Source: Saccoglossus kowalevskii (Eukaryota > Hemichordata > Enteropneusta > Harrimaniidae). Taken from it: 21,996 bases of DNA. Where the stretch lies: contig NW_003126903.1 of the NCBI RefSeq assembly GCF_000003605.2, positions 35,761 through 57,756 of the forward strand, written 5' to 3'. Position numbers and translations under genes: made by a program. Position 1 is the stretch's first letter, and each line of letters opens with the position of its first letter. This document shows, one piece after another, positions 1 to 10,346 of this stretch. The notes beneath the pieces are model-generated. The model was not told the origin of the DNA. It worked only from the letters and a program-made list of their open reading frames with translations, and did no database searches.

Positions 1-853
1 TGGCTTGTGTTGGCATTAAATACAATCGTACTTGCAAGATATTGAAACTCAAACATCTGCTTTCCCACATATATTTATTGAACTAACCTTGTTGAGCAAT
101 ACGTGTATTAATTATCTAATTTCACGATAACGTTAGTGTATACTGCTTTATATCGCAATATCTGAATTGTTGTGTATTTCACAGATAACCATCACCATAG
201 AATGTTGAAAATATTGCTTTCTAACCAGGATCAAGTTATTACCACGCTCGTGCTTTCGTCAGTTGTTTCCTAGTCAAATCTATAACATAGATACATAAAT
301 ACATAGCTTTAAACTGAAAATTTGAAATGAAAATTACCACTGTAATATAGGATAATTCATCTCCAGATGGAATGCACATGCTGAATTTCAGACCAATCAA
401 AGAAATACGACACATGTGACTGATCAACGTTATTATAAATTTTCGCATTCAAACAATATCAGTTGAAGCACCTACTATTTAAGTAGAGAGATGAAAAATA
501 ACAAATTTGAAAGGAGAAATGTGGTAATAGTTTAAAGTCATTTTCTGTTTAGAGAAAAACCAATAAGCTTGCCAATCCACGTGACCAATCATAGAAAACC
601 TCTTTGATGAACTTTATACATAGATGCTAAAATCCGAAATTCTTTATGTTCATTGGTTCTAAAAAATAGTTTTCTACTTGTCATGGCGACAGAGATCACG
701 TGGGTGTCGTAAACCTTCAAAAAACTAGTATTTGATTCATACAGAAGTAAAATAACAGACAATAAGTAGGCCCTAGTATTTAGCTCAAAATTAATATTCG
801 TTGACCATGAGGTTGCAAAACGATGATGATGTAAAAATACAATTGCAACTCAC
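1..853. repeat. Non-coding sequence downstream of gene A, duplicated at gene B
   Basis: No convincing exon. Diverged homology to about 18770-19250 runs through it. Shared stretches include a match around 235-290 versus 19050-19110 and ATTACCACTGTAATAT at about 335 and 19154. The homology covers sequence with no open frame, so it marks the extent of the segmental duplication rather than a gene. Confidence 0.6.
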
Positions 854-3706
854 TTTTTGTAATTTAATTTCCAGCTTTCACCAAACTCAAAAGCATCTTT
901 GACAATGCTACCATCTGGTTTCTGGAAGTCATTGCGGGGATCACCATCTGCATTACCCATCAGACCGCATAGCTTTCCGTTGTAAAAAGAGCCATTGTAG
1001 GATACATCTAATGCGTGCTTTCTCAGAGTCCAGTTAAGACTGAAGGTTGTGTCCTTCGAAGTGAAGTGCAGTTTAATATTTTTCTCTTCTTCCTGGATTG
1101 TTATATGTTTTGCGTCAGTCACCTGTCCACCTATACGTCCCTATGGGATGAATAATTGGTTAGCATCTAGTTATGATCAATGAATTTGTGAAAATTTAAA
1201 TTATGTTTGCAGCATATAAATACTACATACTGAGAACTTACTGTAGTAACATCAAGACCATCAATAATTGCGTATTGATTTCCAACAGTTACTTTAATTG
1301 CGACAGTTTTCGTTTTGATTTGGTCTGGGGTACTGTCATCCCTTGGTTTAAACTTGGTTGTGACTTCAAAATGGGGATTGTCGGAACAGTCCTTGAATAG
1401 AGAGTACCAGCCTATCCCTTGGAAATTATATGAACGCCCATCGAATGTCCTCATATGAGGTTCACCGTGATCGCCATGCCCTACAGAAAACAATGTTGTA
1501 TGTTGTATAATATTGTTCTGGCTAAACACATAAAACACGAGACTTACAAGTGAAAAAAAAAAAGTGATTGCTCCATTGAAATTTTGTTCAGTCATCTGCA
1601 GTAAAAATCGTAGAATTAACGTTTGCAAAACTTATATTATGTAAGCAAGAGTTGGTGGTTACAACACGCTGGTTTATTCAAAAGAATATAATTATATTTA
1701 CAAGCAGAAATACTGAGCCAAATAGCCGTTTTATAGAAAAGTTTTATTTGGCAAATAAATGGTTTACCACAAACACACTCAAGTGATAGAGCGAATTATA
1801 TTAAGAAGCTGGATCCTTTAGAACCATACTCACACTCGCAGAATGCATTGGCCCGTTTCACCGTACAATTAACGTCATTCCATTTGCCATCCAATTTCCT
1901 GTCAAACATAAGTTCATTAATTAAAATATAATTTCATAAACAATTTTTGTTTATTAGCATGTTTTGTATCAATGGGATTACCTTCGCGATCAAATGAATA
2001 TTTATGAAATTGTGTGTAATGCAGGAACAACCTCGCCCTCATTGTTTTTACGTGACATTAACTTACTTACCAGACTTCAACACAGTTCTCATTTCCAAGT
2101 TCATTATTTGGCTCGTCTTTATCCCAGTTGGTGAAATCAAGAGCTTCATTATTTGAGTAATAAGTGAAAGTCCCTTCGTGGTTTTCATCGGTTATACCAA
2201 GCCAATAAAATCCTAATAAAAAACGAGGCAAGATAAAACAAATACTTTATACAGATACAAAATTACTAAGTTTTTTGTTTTGTTTCATGATTAAAATGTT
2301 AGTTCGGAACAATTACGATATATCTATACTTGCAAGTATACCTGCCACATATAAGCTCATTATCGCGTTCATTTGGGCCAAAGTTTTTGGTTGTGCAAGT
2401 TGCCATCCCCACATAGCTTCACATCGGACTTTAGCTTCATACCAGTCCATTGGGCCTTCAATAACTTTATATAAGGAAGGTGGGTGACCTGCATAACAAA
2501 ACGATTAATGGTTAACAGCAACCCTATATACCAAGTAAGTGATATATGTTGGCAACTAAAAGAAGTAAATATTCTATGTAGCTGCTGATAGACAGTGTAG
2601 TTATGTTGATAGTATTTATATTCAATTATATATATATAACAAATTCATACAAATTGATATAATAGTAATAGTAATAATATTAAAATCGGGTTGAAAACAA
2701 ATTCCGTTGAATCGCAAGGTAAACAATAGTATACACACAATAATATCATTCAGAGTAATAAATGCAGTTGTGTGTCTACAGATATTTAATCTCATATGAA
2801 TACAGTAAATCACTTTTAAATGAAGCCAAATAATTGGGCGTAAAAATGTATGACACAGCATCTTAAATTCAAGCATTGAAACCTTTGTAATCTTTAACAC
2901 CGTGCATACATTTGTATCCTTTTAAATACTTGAAAATCATTGATATACAAACTTATATGGCATTTTCAGTGTTTAACTAACAACTACGAGCACTTACGCT
3001 TCTCAACCAATTCCTGGAAAAGAAAGAAAACAAAAATATTTTTTTTTTCAATGCAATTGAAGACAGTTCGCAAATGACCATTGTAACTGCCTGTCGTATT
3101 CAATTCTTTTCATCATCCACTTTCTCCATTGCTAACACTTACTAAAGACGTTTTCTGATGAACATTATATTTTGGAAACATTACCGGGAATTTACGAACA
3201 CAACTTTTATGACTGAAAATTGTGAAAACGGGAATATATAATACAAATCCCGTGCAATTTTGTATATTGCCTATGGTCATTGATGATGTGATACAAAGTA
3301 ATTCAGAATTTTTTTCAGAACTTGTGCACTTTTGATGAAACAAATAATAATAACTAACGGTTTTGATTTGCTAATAGAATGTTATACAATAACAAACGAT
3401 ATCAGGTCATTATGTGTCCGTGAAATAATATTTTGAATTTTCATAAACAATATTTCAAATCATTTATTTCTATGATGTAAAATTATCTCTGATGTATAGC
3501 ATACTTCTACATCCACTTGGCGTTGTGCCGTGTTGTAATAGAAGGGTGGTATATATACAAACTAAAATAACGTTGGTATGATGGCAATATTAGATGATTC
3601 GTGAATATACACAATACGTCGTAACTTAATAAAAGAGTGAGCCTACCTCGTGTGGGGCAGCTAGAGTCAAACTCGTAACCGCAAGGATCAATATTAAACG
3701 TAACAT
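850..3706 (-). CDS. Gene A: secreted CTLD-vWD protein, 7 exons seen
   Basis: Predicted secreted protein with an N-terminal C-type lectin domain and a C-terminal vWD domain. Exons in transcript order: 3647-3706, 2998-3013, 2342-2488, 2071-2212, 1834-1898, 1242-1480, 854-1140 (or to 850 if the in-frame TGA is the real stop, giving about 319 residues). All junctions are GT-AG and every phase joins without a frameshift. The CTLD has the W-A-C start, the WLGI core, an EPN motif, the E-N-C and W-N-D calcium-site residues and four canonical cysteines (short form), so by family knowledge calcium-dependent binding of mannose-type sugars is expected. The vWD part begins GEPHMRTFDG and includes CGLMGNADGDP. 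The last exon also ends in a good donor (GTGAGT), so more exons may lie downstream, beyond position 1. The domain call is firm; the biological role (immune or adhesive lectin) is inference. No database name is assigned. Confidence 0.85.
854..1140 (-). CDS. Gene A exon 7: second half of vWD domain
   Basis: The acceptor is CATCCCATAG|GGACGT; 287 nt from there to the candidate donor AAAAA|GTGAGT. It encodes VTDAKHITIQEEEKNIKLHF, then KLCGLMGNADGDPRNDFQKP and FGESWKL, the conserved vWD end. If the donor is not used, translation stops two codons later at TGA (850-852). No AATAAA-type signal lies within about 700 bases downstream on the transcript strand, which mildly favours splicing onward. Confidence 0.85.
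1242..1480 (-). CDS. Gene A exon 6: first half of vWD domain
   Basis: The acceptor is TTCTGTAG|GGCATG and the donor GTTACTACA|GTAAGT; length 239 nt, ending in phase 0. It encodes HGDHGEPHMRTFDGRSYNFQ, then WYSLFKDC, NPHFEVTTKF and NQYAIIDGLDVTT. G-(D/E)-P-H-x-x-(T)-F-D-G is the hallmark start of vWD domains; the usual Asp of GDPH is Glu here. Confidence 0.88.
1834..1898 (-). CDS. Gene A exon 5: C-terminal part of CTLD (WND)
   Basis: The acceptor is GTTTGACAG|GAAATT and the donor TGCGAGT|GTGAGT; length 65 nt. It encodes KLDGKWNDVNC, then FCE. WND supplies the last calcium ligands, and the two cysteines close the CTLD disulfides. The exon is the same length as 20080-20144 in gene B. The split codon at the donor gives Trp with the next exon, where gene B has Cys. 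Confidence 0.85.
2071..2212 (-). CDS. Gene A exon 4: CTLD core with EPN motif
   Basis: The acceptor is TTATTAG|GATTTT and the donor GAAGTCTG|GTAAGT; length 142 nt. It encodes FYWLGITDENHEGTF, then TNWDKDEPNNELGNENCVEV. WLGI is the hydrophobic core signature. EPN with the following E-N-C matches calcium site 2 of mannose-type C-type lectins. The reading frame is intact, unlike the paralogous exon in gene B, which is one base shorter. Confidence 0.88.
2342..2488 (-). CDS. Gene A exon 3: N-terminal half of CTLD
   Basis: The acceptor is TTATGCAG|GTCACC and the donor GTGGCAG|GTATAC; the exon is 147 nt, entering and leaving in phase 1. It encodes the first beta strand and helix 1 of the CTLD: SLYKVIEGPMDWYEAKVRCE, then a LAQPKT stretch. 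W-x-x-A-x-x-x-C followed by LA is the standard family signature. Its counterpart in gene B is 20661-20801. Confidence 0.85.
2998..3013 (-). CDS. Gene A exon 2: 16-nt micro-exon
   Basis: The transcript-strand sequence is CTTTTCCAG|GAATTGGTTGAGAAGC|GTAAGTG, with strong acceptor and donor sites. It enters in phase 0 and leaves in phase 1. That is exactly what is needed, because exon 1 ends in phase 0 and exon 3 needs one preceding base. It encodes ELVEK plus the first base of an Arg codon and links the signal peptide to the CTLD. Confidence 0.7.
3647..3706 (-). CDS. Gene A exon 1: signal peptide
   Basis: Sixty bases encode 20 residues, MLRLILILAVTSLTLAAPHE: a short basic start, a hydrophobic core and a small-residue cleavage region (LAA). 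The ATG has A at -3. An in-frame ATG further upstream (about 3835) would add 43 polar residues before the hydrophobic stretch, so the internal ATG is preferred. The exon ends in phase 0 at CACGAG|GTAGGC. Confidence 0.8.
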
Positions 3707-3960
3707 CGTGGTTGTCTTTCCTGCAATACTCTTTAACGGAAAATGTTGTGTAGAGACGTCAGAGAAAGACTCATGCAACTGGTAGATTTGATCCGGTCGT
3801 TCGATTATAACAATTATTTTCTTGCTGACGTGCATGTTTGTATATTAATCTCTCCATTTGGAAGCATTTCTATTGGCCAAATAAATATATTGCACACGAA
3901 AGTGAATTATTTTGCGCATGCTCATTTTCATTTTTTACGCAGCAACTGCTGGTAATGCTG
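3707..3960 (-). promoter_or_regulatory. Probable 5' UTR and promoter region of gene A
   Basis: This is the stretch just upstream of the gene A start. On the transcript strand it has TATA-like AT-rich motifs near 3840-3850 and 3878-3890, and a CCAAT motif near 3872-3880. No transcription start can be fixed from the sequence, and the CCAAT/TATA order is not the classical one. Position is the main argument. Confidence 0.25.
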
Positions 3961-4450
3961 TAAACCATACATAGCTGAGAAATACACTAAACGTTTTCAC
4001 GAGTACCGCACACTACTGAGAAAAAAGCTAAATATACTTTCATACAACATTTGTACTTATGTCATAACGTCTAGAGTGAATCATATAGATTGAGTGAAAA
4101 TACATTGCCGCATGTGAGTCAAACATCTTTTTACTGAGACGATTCAAAGGTTTTTTATGTTCAAATTAGCTCTAATCATTGTTTACAGTGTGTTGCCGAA
4201 ATATTAAACTTCTATTTCAGAAATAACGTAGGCTGAATGATTGTTTACGCAAAATATCAGCATACATACATGCTCATATGCAAATGTTGAGTAAACATCA
4301 AATGTGTACATAATATCATGCTGTCATACTGTTCTGGCAGTTGACTGCTCAAAGGACACATGGAAAGTAATATTATTTTGATGATACATTTATGTCTACA
4401 TGTTACATTATGGAATTGTTGATCTCAAGATCAAAATAGTGAAGTCATAC
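3961..4450. other. Intergenic, nothing recognised
   Basis: AT-rich sequence upstream of gene A with no long open frame, splice-flanked exon or repeat structure that I can support. Confidence 0.5.
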
Positions 4451-4460
4451 ACACACATTG

Positions 4461-4800
4461 TCTGGAGATTGCAGTGGCGGCGGCACCGGGGGTCACCCCC
4501 TTGAAAAAAGTGTTGGGGGTATCGCCCCTCCCAAAATCAAGCCGAAATCCTATGTTATGTTATGTTATGTTATGTTATGTTATGTTATGTTATGTTATGT
4601 TATGTTATGTATGTCAGCTATATTTTCCCATCAAAGTGCAGGAAATAGCGTTTCAGATGGTCTAGATTTCAATTTTTCTAGGGTAACATGTCCCCGAACC
4701 CCCTAGTAAGGTCGCGCCTTCGGCCTTACGAATGGTGAGCAGGTCTCGCCCCCATGCACAATTGCGTTCCTCCGCCCCGGGATTGCCGTGTGCAAATGTG
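4461..4800. mobile_element. GC-rich repeat block around the (TATGT) array
   Basis: A sharply GC-richer island in AT-rich DNA. It has short G/C-run hairpins (ACCGGGGGTCACCCCC, GGGGGTATCGCCCC) before the microsatellite and CCCCCTAG and GCCCCGGG after it. The composition break and the microsatellite suggest an inserted non-autonomous element. No termini or target duplication were found, so the class is unknown. The open frames across it are by-products of the repeat. Confidence 0.35.
4551..4614. repeat. (TATGT)12 microsatellite
   Basis: Twelve uninterrupted copies of the pentamer TATGT (4551-4610) followed by a partial unit. Confidence 0.98.
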
Positions 4801-5470
4801 AGGATTTCTGAAATGCATAAGTTTTTGTTCAAAACTAAAAATTAGAAAGAAAAACTAAAGACATGACATCATTATATTTTTGAATGGGCTAGCCAAGTTT
4901 TCCATATATGAAGATACACATACTATCTGATACTATATTTATTTTATTTCCACTTAATTCGTTAAAACTAATTCGCTTTATAATTTGTATGTATGTATAT
5001 ATGGTATCTATATTAAGTTTCTGCACTTGAAAAGTAATAGAATTTCACAAAAATAAGTATGTCTTTAGAGGCTTTTTTGAAAAGCTATACTTTTCTAAAT
5101 GGGTACCAGGTCTGTCTTGGAGTACCCTCCCCGGGGGTCTAAAGGTATATAACAATAAGGTTATGTAAGATCTTTATGTTATTTATTTTTCATACTTGCA
5201 TATCAACAGTTAAGTTTTCTATCTACATGAAAGGCTTGCTTGGCGGTTTACGCGACCCTCGTCCTAATCTGACATCAGCAACAGTGGAAAGCCCTATTTT
5301 ATTGCACAGACACCTATACCATTGTGTAGTTTCATATTTCAAAAGGATTGGGGATATATAAAATGCCTCTCGCATCTCTCTGTAACAAATAACTCTATGA
5401 CTTCATAAACAACTACATAATTGTATTATATGAAGATAGATACTTTGATATTCTGCCGTGATTTTGCTCA
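4801..5470. other. Intergenic, nothing recognised
   Basis: AT-rich with one short GC-rich palindrome-like spot (CTCCCCGGGGG near 5127-5137). The open frame at 5176-5361 has no domain-like features. Confidence 0.4.
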
Positions 5471-5474
5471 AAAT

Positions 5475-5692
5475 AATTTTAAAAAGCATCTTTCTATATC
5501 AACTAAATGTATATTGAAATGAATGATTTTCGTCATCAGACTCTGTGAATCTAACAATGCCGTGGATGATAGCATTTTGGTGCACTGAATTGTTATTCAG
5601 GATGCAGGTGTGCATTAAAACCCAGTCAGCATAATGATAGGATTATATCAACTATTGTCTATAATTGTAAACAATGGTTTGATTGGCATTTC
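5475..5692 (+). mobile_element. Dispersed repeat, copy 1 (SINE-like)
   Basis: About 215 bp aligning in the same orientation to 12987-13194. Shared landmarks include AAAAAGC, CTCTGTG-n-TTCTAACA-TG, CATTAAAACCC-GTCAG and ATCAACTATTGTCT. The block TCTGTG...TCTAACA...GTGGAT...ATTAAAACCC resembles a decayed tRNA-like head, but A and B boxes are not clean. Confidence 0.55.
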
Positions 5693-5769
5693 GAATGCGA
5701 GCCATACTTCACTCAATTTTAAAAGAATATTTCTAAATTGTATGATGAAATTCGTGGAGACATAGTCCA

Positions 5770-6595
5770 CGAGCAAACGACATTCGAACTTATGCACTAG
5801 AAGAGATTTCTTAACCTGAAAAAATAATGGTACGATTGTTAAGCTATTCTTACAAATGGTGAAACATTAATGAGTCGAACACACGTAATCTTATTCGTAT
5901 GCTCATTTATTGACCCCAATCACTGCCCTGTCATCATCGTGTATTGACCCCGAGCGACATGTGAATATACACAAATATGTATATTCTAGAAGAAATTGGT
6001 CAGGATTTCTTAAGCTGAACAAATAATGGCGCGTTTGTCATTCAAGCTATCTATACAAATGGGGAAAACACTGAATGTTGAAAAGTTACACACACGTAAT
6101 CGTATTCGTATGCTCGTTTATTGACCCAAATCACTGCCCTGTCATCATCGTGTATTGACCCCAAGCGACATGCGAACATTCGCGCAAAGGTAATCTCTAG
6201 AAGAAATTGTTGAGGATTTCTTAACCTGAACGAATAATGGTGCGTTTGTTGTTTAAGGTATCTATGCAAATGTGGGAAAACGTTGAATGTTGAAAAGTCG
6301 AACACAGGTAATCTTATTCATATGTTCGTTTATTGACCCAAATCACTGCCCTGTCATCATCGTTTTTTGACCCCAAGCGATATGCGAACATACACGCATA
6401 GGTATATTCTAGAAGACATTAACCAGCATTTCTTAACCTGAACAAATAATGGTGCATTCGTTGTATAAACTATCGTTACAAGTGGGGGAGAACACTAATG
6501 TTGACTGGTCGAACACATATACTCTTATTACTATACTCGTTGATTGACTCCCATCACTATACTATCATCGTGCATTGACTCTAAGCGATGAAGTG
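5770..6595. repeat. 211-bp tandem repeat, about 4 copies
   Basis: Anchors recur at a spacing of 211, 212 and 208 bp. TATTGACCCC-like motifs fall at about 5942, 6153, 6365 and 6573, and CTAGAAGA followed by TTTCTTAA-CTGAA at about 5796, 5986, 6197 and 6407. Copies are diverged by point changes. Each unit holds an inner pair of TTATTGACCC / GTATTGACCC motifs about 40 bp apart flanking CACTGCCCTGTCATCATCGT. A degraded half unit may continue to about 6640. It is non-coding; the short open frame across 6051-6305 is incidental. Confidence 0.9.
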
Positions 6596-6639
6596 TTATC
6601 GTTGTGCCCCAAGCATTTTCCTGTTATCGTCTTTATTGA

Positions 6640-8150
6640 CGATAACATTCATGAAGTTGGTTATCAGAGACATCAGAAAGCAACATTGGCAGTCCTTAAT
6701 TGTCTGCTTCTACCTATGTGTAAAAGAAATAACCTGATCAACCGTGGAATCGAGCAGTCATACAATGTTACATGTAACAATATGGGGTAGGTACGCCATT
6801 TTATCGATGATCAGTTATAAGTGAATAATGAGACTGCAACAATTAAACGTGCATATATGATTAAAAGAGCTTGCATAATTCCGCAACCAGTTTTTGTGAA
6901 GTTCAATAAACATAAAGATCGTTCAGTTGTCTAGCTTGAAAAAAGTTAAATGCGATGACATTGGTTGCAGATGCAAATAAAAATCCCAATTATGTAATGA
7001 CAAAATCATGATTGATTGATAATTATATTATATCATTGTCAATACCAGGGGTGATATATACAAGTAAATGTGATGCACGACGTGGGAGTTTGTCTATAGA
7101 GCGCGGGCACAGAGATATGATGTTTTTTTTCTGTTTTTGTAGCCAGTAGTACTACACATTTTGCGAAACGAGATCAAGACCGACGTGACATTTATTTCCT
7201 CAGTGCAACTTCTCGGTGATTGTCACAGTCCGGGCACAGTTTGCATGAACGAATAACAATGACATCCACCTTCATGGTTTGAAAACACTCGAGGACAACA
7301 TAAATGTACCCAGGGTACACACCTCTACGCACAGGCCACGGCTGACACCAAGACGGCGTACCAGTCACAGTGTGCCGTTCGCTCTGGCGATCACTATAAT
7401 GCTACTCCACGCCACTCACCAGTCACTCGACAACTCGCAATGTAAATTGTTGAATGAAAACTAGTTTCTTTCTCAGTTTATCATATGAGATTGGGGAAAC
7501 AGTTATCAAAAAGACATTTTAAATTATGAAAATTCACGGGCCAGTGGCTGAAAACTGTTCCGTTCACTGCTGATTTCTCTCCAAAGTTAGTGGCAGCAAA
7601 TCCACTGGACAAGGCTACGAAATAATAACAAGAATGAACTCCCTGGTTCATTATTGTTTCATTATTCGTCTTGATACCTCAAGACCAATCAAAGTCTATG
7701 GAGTAGGGCAATAAATAGAAGTGTAATCAAGTTTATAATGATTCACAATTACGGCACTTCGGACAATGTAAATGTAAACTGTTCTAATCTGAGTGCTATG
7801 CTATGTTATGACACGTTTATGGTTTGAGTAGCAATTGGAATAATTTTGATCTTTTTATTTTATTTTATTTGCATTCACGTAGTGTATTTTTAATTGAAAA
7901 TTATATATCAGTAAATGTTTTTGGAATGAGTTTGCCAATTATATTTAGATAACAAAATATGGCTTGGGAGCAATATTAGGGTAATCCTTGACAACAATGG
8001 TTTAAATAGTATATTTTGGGTGATTTATTTGTTCAAATATTTAGTTTGCCTTAACACACCTCACTCATTCAATTGCTAGGGATTAACTGTGAACAAAATC
8101 GTCACAGTCTTTCTGCATATAGCATATAAGCTATAGTATTGAGCCTCGTA
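6640..8150. other. Intergenic, nothing firm
   Basis: Mostly AT-rich. A GC-richer island at about 7080-7445 has an acceptor-like T-rich run ending TTTTTGTAG at 7142, followed by a 38-codon open frame to TAA near 7258. There is no recognisable domain and no second exon, so no gene is called. Confidence 0.4.
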
Positions 8151-9759
8151 TATGCCTCTTATCTACTTATCTTGCATGGGTGATTGAATGGAAACTTTAC
8201 CATCTTGCAACTTCACTTGCATCAGTGTCTTCTGGTAACAATTCACTGTCACTCTCTGCAATACCATGCTGTTTCTCACCTTTCAGCGTGACCCATAAGT
8301 TTTCCCATGTCTTCCGAGAGGTTCAACTTGACCTCCTCTGTATTTCTTACCTTCATGAATGTGACGTCTTCCAGGATATAACTTATCTATCACTAGATCG
8401 GGTATTTCCATAACTTACCCTATTCAAAGTTCACTCAACCCACCTGATTAAACTGATTGTGCATTAACAGTCTATAGTTGCTTCAGCCTATCCACAATTT
8501 CTTTGCATGGCTCTGAAATACTCATGTCTTGTATTCAGCTTTTAGCATAACGTTTCTGCCACCGCTCATATCATGATGGTGCTCTGTTCAGCTTCTTTGA
8601 CCACCTTACTACTGGGGTTCACCCTCCATTTCCGTGATTAGTTTCTTCTCAAATTATATTTTTGGTAGTTTGCCAGTTTTCCCTGGTGAGAAGCATCACT
8701 GGTACATCCACATCATGGGTATCCCTCAGTAGAACAGGGCTTCTACATTAATTTGGGGTGGAGTTATCATAATTACATCCTCCATGACGTTGTTTACCAA
8801 TCATTGGGATGTCGTGGGGGCATTTTTACCACGCAAAATTCGGGAAGAAGTTTTTCGGCTGTAAGTATTTGGCTAATGGAACAGAGTTGTTTGCTCCACC
8901 CTTCCAATGACATAATCATCTTTTAAAGCTTCCTCATCGGATTGAACGTTCTTGTTACCTCTTTTACCATAACATCAACCAATTGCGATTTCTTTCTTTT
9001 TCGAGACACTGCATATACTGGTATATCAGGATTGGGTTGTGCGAAGAAAGTAATCTTTTATATGATCATTTCTGCTAACTTCTTTATATTTGTAATCATT
9101 TTGCCTTTTGCGCACGTTTGTTCATCTGTTATCAGTCAGGTCAAAGGTTAAATTAATAGGATAAACAGCCAATGTCAATAGAGTAGCAAAGGTGTTAAAA
9201 ATAAATTAAGTATTGGAAAATTGTATGTGCCAAACGCATGCTTTAAGGTTCAAATGTTGTTCTTTTTGTGGACTCTCAAAGCCCTCAAAATCTAATATAA
9301 TTACATGTAAGTATGTTTTCTTCATAAACTAGTGTTCGCAGTTCCCTTTCTGCATACCAGAATATTTGACTTTGTCCTTAAACAAAAGAGGTCAGCACTA
9401 AATACAAAGGAAAGTTTATCAGCTTAAAGTGGATTTTGATTGTCACGGTGTTATAATCCAAATCTCCCCTGGAAGAGTTGTAAACAGAAATTTTCATATG
9501 TTGTGTTTCCTCTGATTACCGGGGTTCCGGACCAATCACTCTTCATAGTATAGATTCCTTTACCTATTAGTTATATGGCAAACTTATTTCCCACAGAACT
9601 TTTATATGCTTCTTTTGATGCTAGTTTTTTTTATAACTGGATTTCTTGTGTGCTTATGATTTACATAACAAAGGGTGTTTACAACTTTGATAGGACAATT
9701 GGAATCTACCATGTGTGCTGTTATTTGAATAACAATAGTTGTTTATGATCTACTGACTT
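8151..9759 (-). mobile_element. Possible decayed 3' part of the Gypsy element
   Basis: This should contain integrase if the minus-strand retrotransposon at 10347-11460 was once complete. I see only faint traces, for example a basic R/K/S-rich frame near 8590-8650 resembling the tail of a polyprotein, and no DDE motif. It is called by position and by its coding-like base composition. Confidence 0.25.
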
Positions 9760-9764
9760 GCCTA

Positions 9765-10291
9765 TGTGACACAGGTGCTAGCAAGATCACATTCAGATTG
9801 GCTCATGTGGAAACCCAGGTGGTGTCACTGAATCTGGGCCATTTATGCCTATAAATTGGGCAGACTGGGGACAGTTGAGGTACATCATCTCTAATGTGTA
9901 TCCTGTGTGTAGCTACTGCGATATTGTGAGACAAGTGATACATGCTTCAATCATCGATCTGTGAGACTCGGATGAACTGCTCTGCGATCTCCTGTTTTCA
10001 GCGGTACCCTCCAGAATACCATCGTTCCTCTACAAGACTACTATATTTCTTCGTTGTTGTGTTGCAAGAGCCATTGACTGTCATCCGTTTCTACATCCTG
10101 GAACTGTGAGTTATCACCAATGCACACTTCCCTAAGCAATCCCATATTTTAGTGACTTTATTCATTTTTCTGTGTTTTATTTCTTGTAATTATTTTGAGA
10201 GGTATTAAAGCCAGGAGCTTTAGAGAAAGAACCCCTGTCCAGTGTGGATGGCCCTCTCAATTGCTATGACCAGGTCTTACACCGTGACACA
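9765..10291 (+). mobile_element. Candidate solo LTR inserted in the Gypsy remnant
   Basis: A 527-bp segment starting TGTGACACAGG and ending ACCGTGACACA (TG...CA, with 7 of 8 matching inverted ends). It is flanked by GCCTA (9760-9764) and TCCTA (10292-10296), a 4-of-5 match to a target duplication. Inside, on the plus strand, are a TATA-like CCTATAAATTGGG (about 9848-9860) and an ATTAAA poly(A)-type signal (about 10203-10208), in promoter-to-terminator order. It lies next to the RNase H remnant of an opposite-strand element, so it is probably a younger insertion. There are no internal genes. Confidence 0.45.
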
Positions 10292-10346
10292 TCCTATTTT
10301 GTTTGGAACAGTGCACATGTTACCTACCGGTTACTATAAGTAATTA

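Noticed and set aside
243..269. 27-nt candidate eighth exon of gene A (AG|GAAACAA...GAGCGTG|GTAATA)
   Set aside because: The frame fits gene A, but the homologous segment in gene B (19059-19089) is 31 nt and would shift the frame. Conservation there is no better than in the surrounding non-coding DNA.
3626..3835. Upstream in-frame ATG extending gene A by 43 residues
   Set aside because: The extension is polar and would bury the hydrophobic signal peptide inside the protein; the ATG at 3704-3706 starts a textbook signal sequence.
5770..6595. CRISPR-like array
   Set aside because: Units are about 211 bp, diverged along their length and without unique spacers; the context is an animal genome.
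6575..6790. Short plus-strand open frame after the satellite
   Set aside because: It overlaps a degraded satellite half unit and has no domain, splice context or paralogue.
7142..7464. Possible exon or small gene in a GC-richer island
   Set aside because: The acceptor-like site and 38-codon frame stand alone; no donor, partner exon or recognisable protein.
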